This document shows positions 48,846 to 58,010 of a DNA stretch of 64,000 nt, one piece after another (within the stretch, counting starts at the first letter, position 1; every line of letters begins with the position of its first letter). Below the pieces are notes generated by a model. It searched no databases, had not been told where the DNA came from, and saw only the letters and a list, made by a program, of their open reading frames with translations. The position numbers were made by a program, and so were the translations under genes. Location of the stretch: assembly GCF_001865245.1 (NCBI RefSeq), contig NZ_MKXB01000145.1, forward strand, positions 51,153-115,152, given 5' to 3'. Origin of the DNA: Streptomyces sp. CC53. Lineage in GTDB: Bacteria; Actinomycetota; Actinomycetes; Streptomycetales; Streptomycetaceae.

Positions 48846-50386
48846 CAGTCGATCCTCGCGTCCTCGGCGTATCCGCGCCGCACGGTACCCAGGGCCGGCG
48901 CGTAACGGCCCGTGGGGTAGCGCTTGTGCATCTCCTTCAGGAGGCCGGCCACGCGCGCGTAGCCGACCTTCTCGCCCCAGGCGAGCGGGCCCAGCGGGTA
49001 GTTCACGCCGAGGCGCATCGCCGTGTCGACGTCCTCCGCCGTCGCGACGCCACGGTCGACGGCGTCCACCGCGACATCCACCAGCATGGCCACGGTACGG
49101 GCGACGATCATGCCCGGGACGTCCCCGATGACGGAGACCTGCTTGCCGATGGCCTGGAAGAGCCCGACCGCTTCGCTCAGCGCCTCCGGGGCGGTGGTGT
49201 CGCAGGTCGAGAGGGCGACACGGCGCGCGGAGGCGTAGTCGAGTGCCAGGTCGAAGTAGATGATCTGGTCGTCCCCGTACTCCGCGGACGTCTCGCCGTC
49301 GGCGAGGCACAGGCGGCCGTCGGACGGCAGGTCGATCCAGCCGTCACCGGTGCGCCGGCGCACCTCGATGCCCGCCTGCTCGATCAGCTCCACCAGCGGC
49401 TCGGCCGGTCCGAGGTCGCCGCGGACGGTGACGTGCGCGGGCGGGTCGGCCGGCGGGGCGGTGTGCGGCCCAGGGCGCTCGTCGCCCTCGCCGTGCGGGT
49501 ACCACCCGTGGCCCGTCTTGCGGCCGAGGCGGCCGGACTCCACGAGGCGGCGCTGTGCCAGGGAAGGGGCGAACTTCGGGTCCTGGAAGAAGGACTCCCA
49601 CACGGACCGGGTGACCGCCTCGTTGACGTCCTGCCCGATCAGGTCGGTGAGCTCGAAGGCGCCCATCCTGAAGCCGCCGCACTCCCGCAGGACGGCGTCG
49701 ATGGTGGCCGGATCGGCGCCCCTCTCCTCGTGGACCCGGAAGGCTTCGGCGTAGAAGGGCCGGGCGACCCGGTTGACGATGAACCCGGGGGTGTCGGCGC
49801 AGCGGACCGGCGTCTTCCCCCATGCGTCGGCCGTGTCGTAGGCGCGCGTGGCGGCGGCCTCGTCGGTGGCGAAGCCGCTGACGATCTCGACGAGCGGCAG
49901 CAGCGGCGCCGGGTTGAAGAAGTGCATGCCGACGAAGCGGCCCGGGTGGCGCAGCGCCCCGGCGACGGCGGTGACGGAGAGGGACGAGGTGTTCGTGGCG
50001 AGCAGGCAGTCTTCCGCGACCGTCTTCTCCAGCGCGGCGAAGAGCTCCTGCTTCACGTCGAGCCGCTCGACGATCGCCTCGACGACGAGAGCGGCGTCGG
50101 CCAGCTCGTCGAGCACGGCCGCGGGCCGCAGCCGGGAAGCGGCCGAGTCCCGCGCGTCCTGCGCGAGGCGGCCCTTGGCGACGAGCCGGTCCAGACGGTC
50201 GAGCACGGCGGTCGCGGCCGCTTCCGCCCGCCCGGGCGCGGCGTCGTAGAGGAGGACGGGGTGGCCGGCGACCAGCGCGACCTGCGCGATGCCCTGGCCC
50301 ATGGTGCCGGTTCCGACGACGGCGACGGTGCTGCCTCGGGGGACGGCGGAACGCGCCGCCGGGGTGGTGGCCTCGGTGTCGGTCAT
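48845..50386 (-). CDS. paaH: 3-hydroxyacyl-CoA dehydrogenase, phenylacetate pathway
   Basis: A 513-residue enzyme made of two 3-hydroxyacyl-CoA dehydrogenase units. The N-terminal NAD site is VAVVGTGTMGQGIAQVALVA. FFNPAPLLPLVEIVSG contains the substrate-site region, and TPGFIVNRVARPFYAEAFRV starts the C-terminal domain; a second C-terminal domain (GDVPGMIVARTVAMLVDVAV) follows. The length fits PaaH/PaaC, which oxidises 3-hydroxyadipyl-CoA to 3-oxoadipyl-CoA. ATG 50384-50386 has GGAAGGA 7 nt upstream. It forms a two-gene unit with the TetR gene and is divergent from paaN across PaaR-type box 2. Confidence 0.93.
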   Translation of the reverse strand: MTDTEATTPAARSAVPRGSTVAVVGTGTMGQGIAQVALVAGHPVLLYDAAPGRAEAAATAVLDRLDRLVAKGRLAQDARDSAASRLRPAAVLDELADAALVVEAIVERLDVKQELFAALEKTVAEDCLLATNTSSLSVTAVAGALRHPGRFVGMHFFNPAPLLPLVEIVSGFATDEAAATRAYDTADAWGKTPVRCADTPGFIVNRVARPFYAEAFRVHEERGADPATIDAVLRECGGFRMGAFELTDLIGQDVNEAVTRSVWESFFQDPKFAPSLAQRRLVESGRLGRKTGHGWYPHGEGDERPGPHTAPPADPPAHVTVRGDLGPAEPLVELIEQAGIEVRRRTGDGWIDLPSDGRLCLADGETSAEYGDDQIIYFDLALDYASARRVALSTCDTTAPEALSEAVGLFQAIGKQVSVIGDVPGMIVARTVAMLVDVAVDAVDRGVATAEDVDTAMRLGVNYPLGPLAWGEKVGYARVAGLLKEMHKRYPTGRYAPALGTVRRGYAEDARID

Positions 50387-50408
50387 GCCGGCGATCCTTC
50401 CCGATGGG

Positions 50409-50417
50409 TTGTCCACA
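50409..50417 (+). promoter_or_regulatory. DnaA box 9-mer
   Basis: TTGTCCACA, exact preferred Streptomyces DnaA box, in the paaH/paaN divergent region. Confidence 0.6.
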
Positions 50418-50441
50418 TGTCCGAGAGACCCCCTTGTCCCG

Positions 50442-50455
50442 ACCGATCGTTCGGT
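50442..50455. promoter_or_regulatory. PaaR-type box 2 (paaH/paaN divergence)
   Basis: ACCGATCGTTCGGT fits ACCGNNCGNNCGGT exactly. It is 56 bp from the paaH start and 55 bp from the paaN start, placed to control both. Confidence 0.75.
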
Positions 50456-50509
50456 TACTCTAGCTCTGTCCGCCTGTCCCTGCCCAGCTCACCGAGGAGT
50501 TGGTCCGCC

Positions 50510-52204
50510 ATGGCCGCCGCGCAGCTGACCCCCGACCACCTGGCCGAGAGGCACCGGCCCACGCTCGACCAGGCCCTTGAGGCGATCCGGACCCGCGCCT
50601 ACTGGTCCCCGCACCCGGAGCACCCCAAGGCGTACGGGGAGAACGGCTCCCTCAGTGCGGCCGACGGGCTCGCCGCCCACCAGGCGGCCCTGAACACCCG
50701 CTTCGAGCTCGACCAGCCCGGCACCGACGGCTGGACGGGCGGCGAGGTGTCCCCGTACGGCCCGGCGCTCGGCGTCGAGTACCCGCACGTGGACGTGGAC
50801 GAGCTGCTCCCCGCGATGCGCACCGGCCTGGCGGCCTGGCGGGACGCGGGTGCGGAGACCCGCGCGCTGGTGTGCCTTGAGGTCCTGGCCCGCATCAGCG
50901 CGCGCACGCACGAGTTCGCGCACGCGGTCATGCACACGAGCGGTCAGGCGTTCATGATGGCGTTCCAGGCCGGCGGCCCGCACGCGCAGGACCGTGGCCT
51001 GGAAGCGGTGGCGTACGCGTACGCGGAGCAGACCCGCACCCCGGTCGAGGCCGAGTGGTCGAAGCCCCAGGGCAAGCGGGAACCGCTGGAGCTGCGCAAG
51101 TCCTTCACCGCCGTCGGCCGGGGCGTCTCCCTGCTGGTCGGCTGCAACACCTTCCCGACCTGGAACAGCTACCCCGGCCTGTTCGCCTCACTGGCGACGG
51201 GCAACGCGGTGCTCGTGAAGCCGCACCCGCGCGCGGTGCTGCCGCTCGCCCTGACGGTGCGGATCACCCGCGAGGTGCTGGCCGAGGCCGGCTTCGACCC
51301 GAACCTGGTGGCACTGGCCGTCGAGCGGCCCGGCGAGGGCATCGCCAAGGCCCTCGCCGTCCGGCCCGAGATCCGGATCATCGACTACACCGGGTCGACG
51401 TCCTTCGGTGACTGGCTGGAGCAGAACGCCCGGCAGGCACAGGTGTACACGGAGAAGGCCGGCGTCAACACCGTCGTCGTCGACTCGACCGACAACTACA
51501 AGGGGATGCTGTCCAACCTGGCGTTCTCACTGTCCCTGTACAGCGGCCAGATGTGCACCACCCCGCAGAACCTGCTCATCCCGCGGGACGGAATCGCCAC
51601 GGACGCGGGCCACAAGTCGTACGACGAGGTGGTCACCGATCTGGCGGCCGCGGTCGACGGCCTGCTGGGCGACGACGCACGGGCGAACGCGCTGCTCGGC
51701 GCCCTGGTGAACCCGGACGTCAAGGCCCGCCTGGAGGCGGCCGCGGAGCTCGGCGAGGTCGCCCTGTCCTCCCGCGAGATCACCCACCCGGACTTCCCCG
51801 ACGCCGTCGTCCGCACCCCGCTCATGGTGAAGCTGGACGGCTCCAAGCCGGAGGCGGAAGCGGCCTACATGTCGGAGTGCTTCGGCCCCGTCTCCTTCGC
51901 CGTGGCCGTGGACTCCACGGACGACGCGCTGGAGCTGCTGCGCCGCACGGTGCGGGAGAAGGGCGCGATGACCGTCGGCGCCTACACCACGTCGGCTGAC
52001 GTGGAGCGTGCCGTCGAGGAGGTGTGCCTGGAGGAGTCGGCGCAGCTGTCGCTGAACCTGACGGGCGGTGTCTACGTCAACCAGACGGCCGCGTTCTCCG
52101 ACTTCCACGGCTCCGGCGGCAACCCGGCGGCGAACGCCGCGCTGTGCGACAGCGCGTTCGTCGCCAACCGCTTCCGGATCGTGGAGGTCCGCCGCCCGGC
52201 CTGA
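50510..52204 (+). CDS. paaN: PaaN-type aldehyde dehydrogenase
   Basis: A 564-residue aldehyde-dehydrogenase-fold protein of the PaaN group (phenylacetic acid degradation protein, bacterial ALDH branch). Recognisable parts: PTWNSYPGLFASLATGNAVL (nucleotide-binding segment), DYTGSTSFGDWLEQNA, LYSGQMCTTPQNLLIPRDG with the likely nucleophile Cys, and YMSECFGPVSFAVAVDS. In the pathway the ring-opened aldehyde must be oxidised; PaaN has been proposed for this where the fused PaaZ is absent, though its exact step is less settled. ATG 50510 has GAGGAG 9 nt upstream. Monocistronic. Confidence 0.9.
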   Translation: MAAAQLTPDHLAERHRPTLDQALEAIRTRAYWSPHPEHPKAYGENGSLSAADGLAAHQAALNTRFELDQPGTDGWTGGEVSPYGPALGVEYPHVDVDELLPAMRTGLAAWRDAGAETRALVCLEVLARISARTHEFAHAVMHTSGQAFMMAFQAGGPHAQDRGLEAVAYAYAEQTRTPVEAEWSKPQGKREPLELRKSFTAVGRGVSLLVGCNTFPTWNSYPGLFASLATGNAVLVKPHPRAVLPLALTVRITREVLAEAGFDPNLVALAVERPGEGIAKALAVRPEIRIIDYTGSTSFGDWLEQNARQAQVYTEKAGVNTVVVDSTDNYKGMLSNLAFSLSLYSGQMCTTPQNLLIPRDGIATDAGHKSYDEVVTDLAAAVDGLLGDDARANALLGALVNPDVKARLEAAAELGEVALSSREITHPDFPDAVVRTPLMVKLDGSKPEAEAAYMSECFGPVSFAVAVDSTDDALELLRRTVREKGAMTVGAYTTSADVERAVEEVCLEESAQLSLNLTGGVYVNQTAAFSDFHGSGGNPAANAALCDSAFVANRFRIVEVRRPA

Positions 52205-52228
52205 TCGCTGCTCCGGTCCGCCGCCCGG

Positions 52229-52245
52229 CCCGAGCACCGCTCGGG
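52229..52245. terminator. Short hairpin between convergent paaN and rRNA methyltransferase genes
   Basis: CCCGAGC and GCTCGGG pair with a 3-nt loop. It lies 24 bp after the paaN stop. Confidence 0.6.
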
Positions 52246-52265
52246 GCGGGCGCCCGGCCCGGCCG

Positions 52266-52973
52266 TCAGCCCGCGGGCGGCCCGGCGATCGTCGCGTACC
52301 GCTGGACCCAGGCGTGCATGGCGATCGCCGCGGCCGCACCAGCGTTGATCGAACGGGTCGACCCGAACTGGGCGATGGAGCACACCATGCGGGCGTGCTT
52401 CCTGGCTTCCTCGGTGAGCCCCGGCCCCTCCTGCCCGAACAGCAGCACACACCGCCGGGGCAGCACGGTCCGCTCCAGCGGCACGGCGCCGGGCAGGTTG
52501 TCGATCCCGATGACGGGCACGTCCTCCGCCTCGGCCCACGCCGTCAGCGCCTCGGTGTCGGGGTGGTGCCGCACGTGCTGGTAGCGGTCGGTCACCATGG
52601 CACCGCGCCGGTTCCAGCGCCGGCGGCCCACGATGTGGACCTCCTTGGCGAGGAACGCGTTGGCGGTCCGCACGACGGAGCCGATGTTGAAGTCGTGGCC
52701 CCAGTTCTCCACGGCCACGTGGAAGTCGTGGCGGCGGGTATCCAGGTCGGCGACGATCGCCTCACGCGTCCAGTAGCGGTAGCCGTCGACGACGTTGCGC
52801 CGGTCCCCGTGGGCGAGCAGCTCGGGGTCGTACTGCTCACCCTGCGGCCAGGGCCGCGGGTGGGGTCCGACGCCGACCTGGTCGCCGAAGCCGTCGTCGT
52901 ACTGCAGGGGCTCCGTGCCGTCGGCCGGTCCGGGAGCCTGCAGGGCGGTGTCCGTGGGGGTCTCGCTGCTCAC
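52266..52973 (-). CDS. TrmH/SpoU family RNA methyltransferase
   Basis: A 235-residue SPOUT-class methyltransferase. The family motifs are NWGHDFNIGSVVRTANAF (motif 1 with the conserved Asn and Arg), VLLFGQEGPGLTEEARKHA (motif 2) and SIAQFGSTRSINAGAAAAIA (motif 3), which form the trefoil-knot SAM site. It should 2'-O-methylate a tRNA or rRNA ribose; the position is not known. Start GTG 52971-52973 overlaps the upstream HTTM stop by 4 bp, so it is the last gene of a three-gene minus-strand operon lying between paaN and paaA. Confidence 0.92.
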   Translation of the reverse strand: MSSETPTDTALQAPGPADGTEPLQYDDGFGDQVGVGPHPRPWPQGEQYDPELLAHGDRRNVVDGYRYWTREAIVADLDTRRHDFHVAVENWGHDFNIGSVVRTANAFLAKEVHIVGRRRWNRRGAMVTDRYQHVRHHPDTEALTAWAEAEDVPVIGIDNLPGAVPLERTVLPRRCVLLFGQEGPGLTEEARKHARMVCSIAQFGSTRSINAGAAAAIAMHAWVQRYATIAGPPAG

Positions 52974-54655
52974 CCGACGAGGGTACGGCCCGCCGCGTCC
53001 CCGCTGCCGGGCCGCTGACCGGGAACGCTCGCCCCTGCCGCGTCCGCGGAGCCGCCGCCTCCGGGCCCGTGGCTGCCGCTGTCGGAGTCGGAACGGGACC
53101 TCCGCAGCCGGTCACGCCCGGCTCGCCGGAGCCGGCGGCCTGCGCGCAGCACCCGGCCCTCCGTCCACAGCAGGAACACGGTCGGCAGGAACACCGCGTC
53201 TGCGGTGATCATCGCGAGGGAGAAGAACGGCAGCCCGAGCAGCACCGCGATGCCCGCGTGCTCCGCGATCATCACGGTCAGGAGGACGTTCTTGACCCGC
53301 CGGTTCAGCAGGGTGAAGGGGAACGCGACCTGCACGATGACCGTGCCGTAGGTGATGATCATGACCACGAGACTGCCGTGCGCCAGCAGGTCCGACAGCG
53401 CGGGCCAGGGCGAGAAGTAGTCGAGCTTCAGCGGGTAGTAGAGCGCGGTGCCGTCCTGCCACCGGGAGCCCTGGATCTTGTACCAGCCGGCGGTGGCGTA
53501 GATCAGGCAGACCTCCGCCATGATCACGCCGAGGGTGGCGTTGTGCACCGCGTTCCCGATGACGTCGAGCAGGGTGCGGGGCTGGCCCGGGGCGAACCGG
53601 CAGACGAGCCACCACACGCCCTGCGCGACCCACAGCAGCCACAGGAAACCCAGGAACCAGCCCTCGCCCGTCACCTGACGGTGAAGCGTCGCGGCGACCA
53701 GGCCGAGGCCCAGCAGCGACCACAGCACCGGCCCCACGACGTCGGACGCGCCGCCTTCGCGGCCGGCGGCACGTGCCCGGCGCCGGGCGTCCAGCGACCA
53801 GACCTGCCCGCAGCGCGTGAGGGTGAGGTAGACCGCCATGATGTGGATGACGTTGTCGCCGCCGTCGCCCATGAAGACGGAGCGATTCTGCAGCGACAGG
53901 ACGCCCACCATGAACAGCACGGACGACGCCCGGGTGCGCCAGCCCACCAGCAGCAGGGCCGCACCGATGACGGCCAGGGCGTACACGGCCTCGAACCAGA
54001 GCGCCGAATCCGTCCACAGCAGGACGGTGAACGAGCGGTTGTCCGTGATCAGCCGCTCGGCGAGGTCCCACCCCCAGGGGCCGTCGGGGCCGTACAGCTC
54101 GTGCCGGTGCGGATACTCGCGGAGCAGGAAGAACAGCCAGGTGGCGGCGAAACCGATACGGACGACGGCAGTCTGGTAGGGGCCGAGGACGGTCCCGGTC
54201 ACCTTTCGGACCAGGGGGACGACCCGCCGGTCGAACGGGCTCTGCCCCTCGGCCCTGGTCGACGCGCCGCTGGGCGTCCCCCCGGCCGGGGCGCGGAACG
54301 ACGCGCCGGAGGGTATCCCTCCGGCCGGGGCGCGGGTCGACGCGTCGGAGGGCGTCCCTCCGCCCGTCGGCCCCTCCGCCGTCACGCACCCGCCGGCAGG
54401 GCTCTTGCTTCCGGCGGACGCAGAGGCCGGAGACTTCGACCGGGCGGGCGCCCCGGGCACGGACGCCCCGGCGGCTGTCGGCTCCGGGACGGGGGCCTTC
54501 GCCCAGGAGGGCACTCCGGGCGCGGTCGGCTCCTGCGCGGGGTGCCCCAGAAGGCCGCCGGGAGCGGGGGCGTCCAGCGGGCCCCGGTCGTCACGGGGAT
54601 CCGGGGTCTGACGGCTCTCGTCGCCGGAGCCGCGGCCGGGTTCGTTCGTGGTCAC
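52970..54655 (-). CDS. HTTM domain membrane protein
   Basis: A 561-residue integral membrane protein. Residues from ~150 on have the HTTM pattern of the vitamin K-dependent carboxylase-related family (VRIGFAATWLFFLLREYPHR, LQNRSVFMGDGGDNVIHIMA, ATAGWYKIQGSRWQDGTALY). The first ~140 residues are Pro/Ala/Gly/Ser-rich and contain a thrice-repeated unit (APAGGxPSGASxR). HTTM proteins in actinomycetes often pair with DUF5819 proteins, as here; the reaction is unknown and the carboxylase Lys/His residues cannot be assigned. GTG 54653-54655 overlaps the DUF5819 stop (GTGA). Confidence 0.9.
   Translation of the reverse strand: MTTNEPGRGSGDESRQTPDPRDDRGPLDAPAPGGLLGHPAQEPTAPGVPSWAKAPVPEPTAAGASVPGAPARSKSPASASAGSKSPAGGCVTAEGPTGGGTPSDASTRAPAGGIPSGASFRAPAGGTPSGASTRAEGQSPFDRRVVPLVRKVTGTVLGPYQTAVVRIGFAATWLFFLLREYPHRHELYGPDGPWGWDLAERLITDNRSFTVLLWTDSALWFEAVYALAVIGAALLLVGWRTRASSVLFMVGVLSLQNRSVFMGDGGDNVIHIMAVYLTLTRCGQVWSLDARRRARAAGREGGASDVVGPVLWSLLGLGLVAATLHRQVTGEGWFLGFLWLLWVAQGVWWLVCRFAPGQPRTLLDVIGNAVHNATLGVIMAEVCLIYATAGWYKIQGSRWQDGTALYYPLKLDYFSPWPALSDLLAHGSLVVMIITYGTVIVQVAFPFTLLNRRVKNVLLTVMIAEHAGIAVLLGLPFFSLAMITADAVFLPTVFLLWTEGRVLRAGRRLRRAGRDRLRRSRSDSDSGSHGPGGGGSADAAGASVPGQRPGSGDAAGRTLVG
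54262..54354 (-). repeat. In-frame coding repeats in the HTTM gene
   Basis: The DNA phrase ccggccggggcgcgg recurs at about 45-bp intervals, encoding three APAGGxPSGAS-type units in the N-terminal tail of the HTTM protein. Confidence 0.75.
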
Positions 54656-55374
54656 CGGGGCGCCGCCTCTCCGTCGCGCCCGCCGGTCACGCCGAGCGGC
54701 AGATCCGCCGCGGTCACCGTCCACCAGGGAAGGACCCGGTAGTAGGGGCGGGTGTCGGTCTTCTCGCCGCTCCACGGCGGGGCGGCGACGGCGCGGGTCG
54801 CGGAGCGCACCTGTATGCGCTCGACCTTCCCGCCCAGGTCCATGTCCTCCAGTCGGAGCATCACGATCCGGCGGATGTAGCGCTCGGAGAGTTCGCCGCG
54901 GACGCCTGTGGCCCGGTTCTCGTCGTTGTGCCAGTTCGCGAAGAAGTCCCAGGCCCGGCGCAGCTCGTTCTGGTGGACGTGGCTCGGGAAGGGGTTGCCG
55001 CGTATCGCCTCGCCGTCCTGCGCGGACAGGTCCGTCCACGGCGTCAACCGCCGCTCGCCGCCGACGGTGATCTCGGCGCGGACCTCCACGGCGATGTTCT
55101 GCTGGAGCGGGTTGGGGGCGAACAGCTTCCAGTTCTGCTCGAACTCCGGCAGGACCCAGTCGTTGACCGCCTCGCCGTGCTTCTTCGTCAGCGTGTTCGC
55201 CGGCGCGACGTGCAGGAAGACCATCCCCAGGTGAAGGCAGCCGAGGAGGCCGATCGCCACGACCACGACACCGGCCACGACCTTGTACGGGAGGGACAGC
55301 GCGGCCGTCCCGGTCCCCGCTCCGGGCGGGGCGGCGCCGCCCGCCCCCTCGCGCCGCTCGTCGTTCGACTCCAT
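54652..55374 (-). CDS. DUF5819 membrane-anchored protein
   Basis: A 240-residue protein with one N-terminal membrane helix (YKVVAGVVVVAIGLLGCLHL) and a soluble domain containing PEFEQNWKLFAPNPLQQNIA, a hallmark of the DUF5819 family, then RNPFPSHVHQNELRRAWDFF and RYIRRIVMLRLEDMDLGGKV. It is probably extracytoplasmic. These proteins are usually encoded just before an HTTM protein and may form a complex with it; function unknown. I chose ATG 55372-55374 (MESNDERREG); the GTG at 55410 overlaps a DnaA-box-like sequence and is less likely. First gene of the operon, divergent from paaA. Confidence 0.88.
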   Translation of the reverse strand: MESNDERREGAGGAAPPGAGTGTAALSLPYKVVAGVVVVAIGLLGCLHLGMVFLHVAPANTLTKKHGEAVNDWVLPEFEQNWKLFAPNPLQQNIAVEVRAEITVGGERRLTPWTDLSAQDGEAIRGNPFPSHVHQNELRRAWDFFANWHNDENRATGVRGELSERYIRRIVMLRLEDMDLGGKVERIQVRSATRAVAAPPWSGEKTDTRPYYRVLPWWTVTAADLPLGVTGGRDGEAAPR

Positions 55375-55402
55375 CCCGCCCCGATCCGCGTCGTCCCCGC
55401 AG

Positions 55403-55411
55403 TTATCCACA
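55403..55411 (+). promoter_or_regulatory. DnaA box-like 9-mer
   Basis: TTATCCACA, the classical E. coli-type DnaA box, in the DUF5819/paaA divergent region. Confidence 0.5.
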
Positions 55412-55456
55412 GGGTTGACACCATACGGGCCGCCGACCGACCATTGAAGTCATTCA

Positions 55457-55470
55457 ACCGAACGATCGGT
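55457..55470. promoter_or_regulatory. PaaR-type box 3 (upstream of paaABCDE)
   Basis: ACCGAACGATCGGT fits ACCGNNCGNNCGGT exactly. It ends 14 bp before the paaA ATG, so bound repressor would block initiation of the paa operon. Confidence 0.75.
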
Positions 55471-55484
55471 CGGTAGGGGGCCCG

Positions 55485-56509
<1,025 letters not shown>

Positions 56510-56513
<4 letters not shown>

Positions 56514-56797
56514 CGACCAGCGACTGGCCGCTGTGGGAGGTGTTCGTCCGCTCGCGCCGCGGACTGTCCCACACCCACGCCGGCAGCCTCCACGCCCCGG
56601 ACGCGGAGATGGCCCTGCGCAACGCCCGCGACCTCTACACCCGCCGCAACGAAGGCGTGTCCCTGTGGGTGGTGCCGTCCTCCGCGATCACCGCCTCGTC
56701 GCCCGACGAGAAGGACCCGTTCTTCGAACCGTCGGCGGACAAGCCGTACCGGCACCCGACCTTCTACGAGATCCCGGAGGGGGTGCAGCACCTGTGA
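56510..56797 (+). CDS. paaB: Phenylacetyl-CoA 1,2-epoxidase subunit B
   Basis: A 95-residue small subunit of the epoxidase. Family features are [40 protein letters not shown] and [13 protein letters not shown]. It bridges PaaAC dimers rather than catalysing. Both ends overlap neighbours by 4 bp, so translation is coupled within the operon. Confidence 0.95.
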
Positions 56798-57522
56798 CGG
56801 CAACCATCGAGTCGGCGGCCCTCGCCCTGGGTGACGACGCCCTCGTGCTGTCCCAGCGCCTCGGGGAATGGGCGGGGCACGCACCCGTACTGGAAGAGGA
56901 GGTCGCCCTCGCGAACATCGCCCTGGACCTCCTGGGCCAGGCCCGCGTGCTGCTCTCCCTGGTCGGCGACGAGGACGAGCTGGCCTTCCTGCGCGAGGAG
57001 CGGGCCTTCCGCAACGTCCAGCTCGTCGAGCAGCCGAACGGCGACTTCGCCCACACCATCGCCCGCCAGCTGTACTTCTCCACCTACCAGCGGCTCCTGT
57101 ACGGCCGGCTGGCCGCAGCCCCGGAGACCGGCAGCACCGGCCTCACGGCCCTGGCCGCCAAGGCCGTGAAGGAGGTCGCCTACCACCAGGACCACGCCGA
57201 GCAGTGGACCCTGCGGCTGGGGGACGGCACGGCGGAGAGCCGCACGCGGATGCAGACGGCCTGTGACGCCCTGTGGCGCTTCACCGGGGAGCTCTTCCTG
57301 CCGGTGGAGGGCCTCGACACCGACTGGGCGGAGCTCGAGTCCGACTGGCTGACGTCGGTGTCCGCGGTGCTGGCGCGCGCCGGGCTCACGGTGCCCGACG
57401 GGCCGCGGCTGACCGCGTGGAGCGCGGGCGCCGGACGCCAGGGCGTGCACACCGAGCCGTTCGGGCGGATGCTCGCCGAGATGCAGCACCTGCACCGCAG
57501 CCACCCGGGGGCGACATGGTGA
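56794..57522 (+). CDS. paaC: Phenylacetyl-CoA 1,2-epoxidase subunit C
   Basis: A 242-residue structural partner of PaaA with the same ferritin-like fold. Signatures include LGEWAGHAPVLEEEVALANI, ALDLLGQARVLLSLVGDEDE and KEVAYHQDHAEQWTLRLGDG. Start GTG 56794 overlaps the paaB stop. The catalytic centre is in PaaA; PaaC is needed for assembly. Confidence 0.94.
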   Translation: MTATIESAALALGDDALVLSQRLGEWAGHAPVLEEEVALANIALDLLGQARVLLSLVGDEDELAFLREERAFRNVQLVEQPNGDFAHTIARQLYFSTYQRLLYGRLAAAPETGSTGLTALAAKAVKEVAYHQDHAEQWTLRLGDGTAESRTRMQTACDALWRFTGELFLPVEGLDTDWAELESDWLTSVSAVLARAGLTVPDGPRLTAWSAGAGRQGVHTEPFGRMLAEMQHLHRSHPGATW

Positions 57523-58010
57523 CCACGACCCCGCTGGAGGAGGAACTGAGCCGGCTCGCCGGCTCGGTACCGGACCCCGAACTGCCCGCGCTGACCCTGG
57601 AGGAACTGGGCGTGCTGCGCGGCGTGGAGGTCCTCGCGCCCGGCCGGGTGAGGGTCGCTCTCACCCCCACCTACACCGGCTGCCCGGCCATCGAGGCGAT
57701 GTCCGCGGACATCGAGCGCGTCCTCCGCGAGCACGGCATAGCCGACGTCTCCGTGGTGACGGTGCTCTCGCCCGCCTGGTCCACCGACGACATCACCGAC
57801 GAGGGCCGCCGCAAGCTCACCGAGTTCGGTATCGCACCACCCCGCCGGCAGGCAGCCGACGGCCCGGTCCCGCTGGGGCTCGCCATCCGCTGCCCGCACT
57901 GCGGCTCGACCGACACCGAGTTGCTCAGCAGGTTCTCCTCCACCGCGTGCAAGGCCCTGCGCCGCTGCGTGTCCTGCCGGGAGCCCTTCGACCACTTCAA
58001 GGAGTTGTAG
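57516..58010 (+). CDS. paaD: PaaD, MIP18-type Fe-S maturation protein
   Basis: A 164-residue protein. The N-terminal part is the MIP18/DUF59 domain (VPDPELPALTLEELGVLRGV, TPTYTGCPAIEAMSADIERV with the conserved Cys). A C-terminal zinc-ribbon-like motif follows (CPHCGSTDTELLSRF, then CKALRRCVSCREPFDH). PaaD is thought to assist iron-sulfur maturation of PaaE or the complex. ATG 57516 or GTG 57519; both overlap the paaC stop. Confidence 0.94.
   Translation: MVTTTPLEEELSRLAGSVPDPELPALTLEELGVLRGVEVLAPGRVRVALTPTYTGCPAIEAMSADIERVLREHGIADVSVVTVLSPAWSTDDITDEGRRKLTEFGIAPPRRQAADGPVPLGLAIRCPHCGSTDTELLSRFSSTACKALRRCVSCREPFDHFKEL

Noticed and set aside
52711..52723. GGCCACGTGGAAG considered as a parS site
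   Set aside because: Only the inner CACGTGGAA matches; too many mismatches on the left arm.
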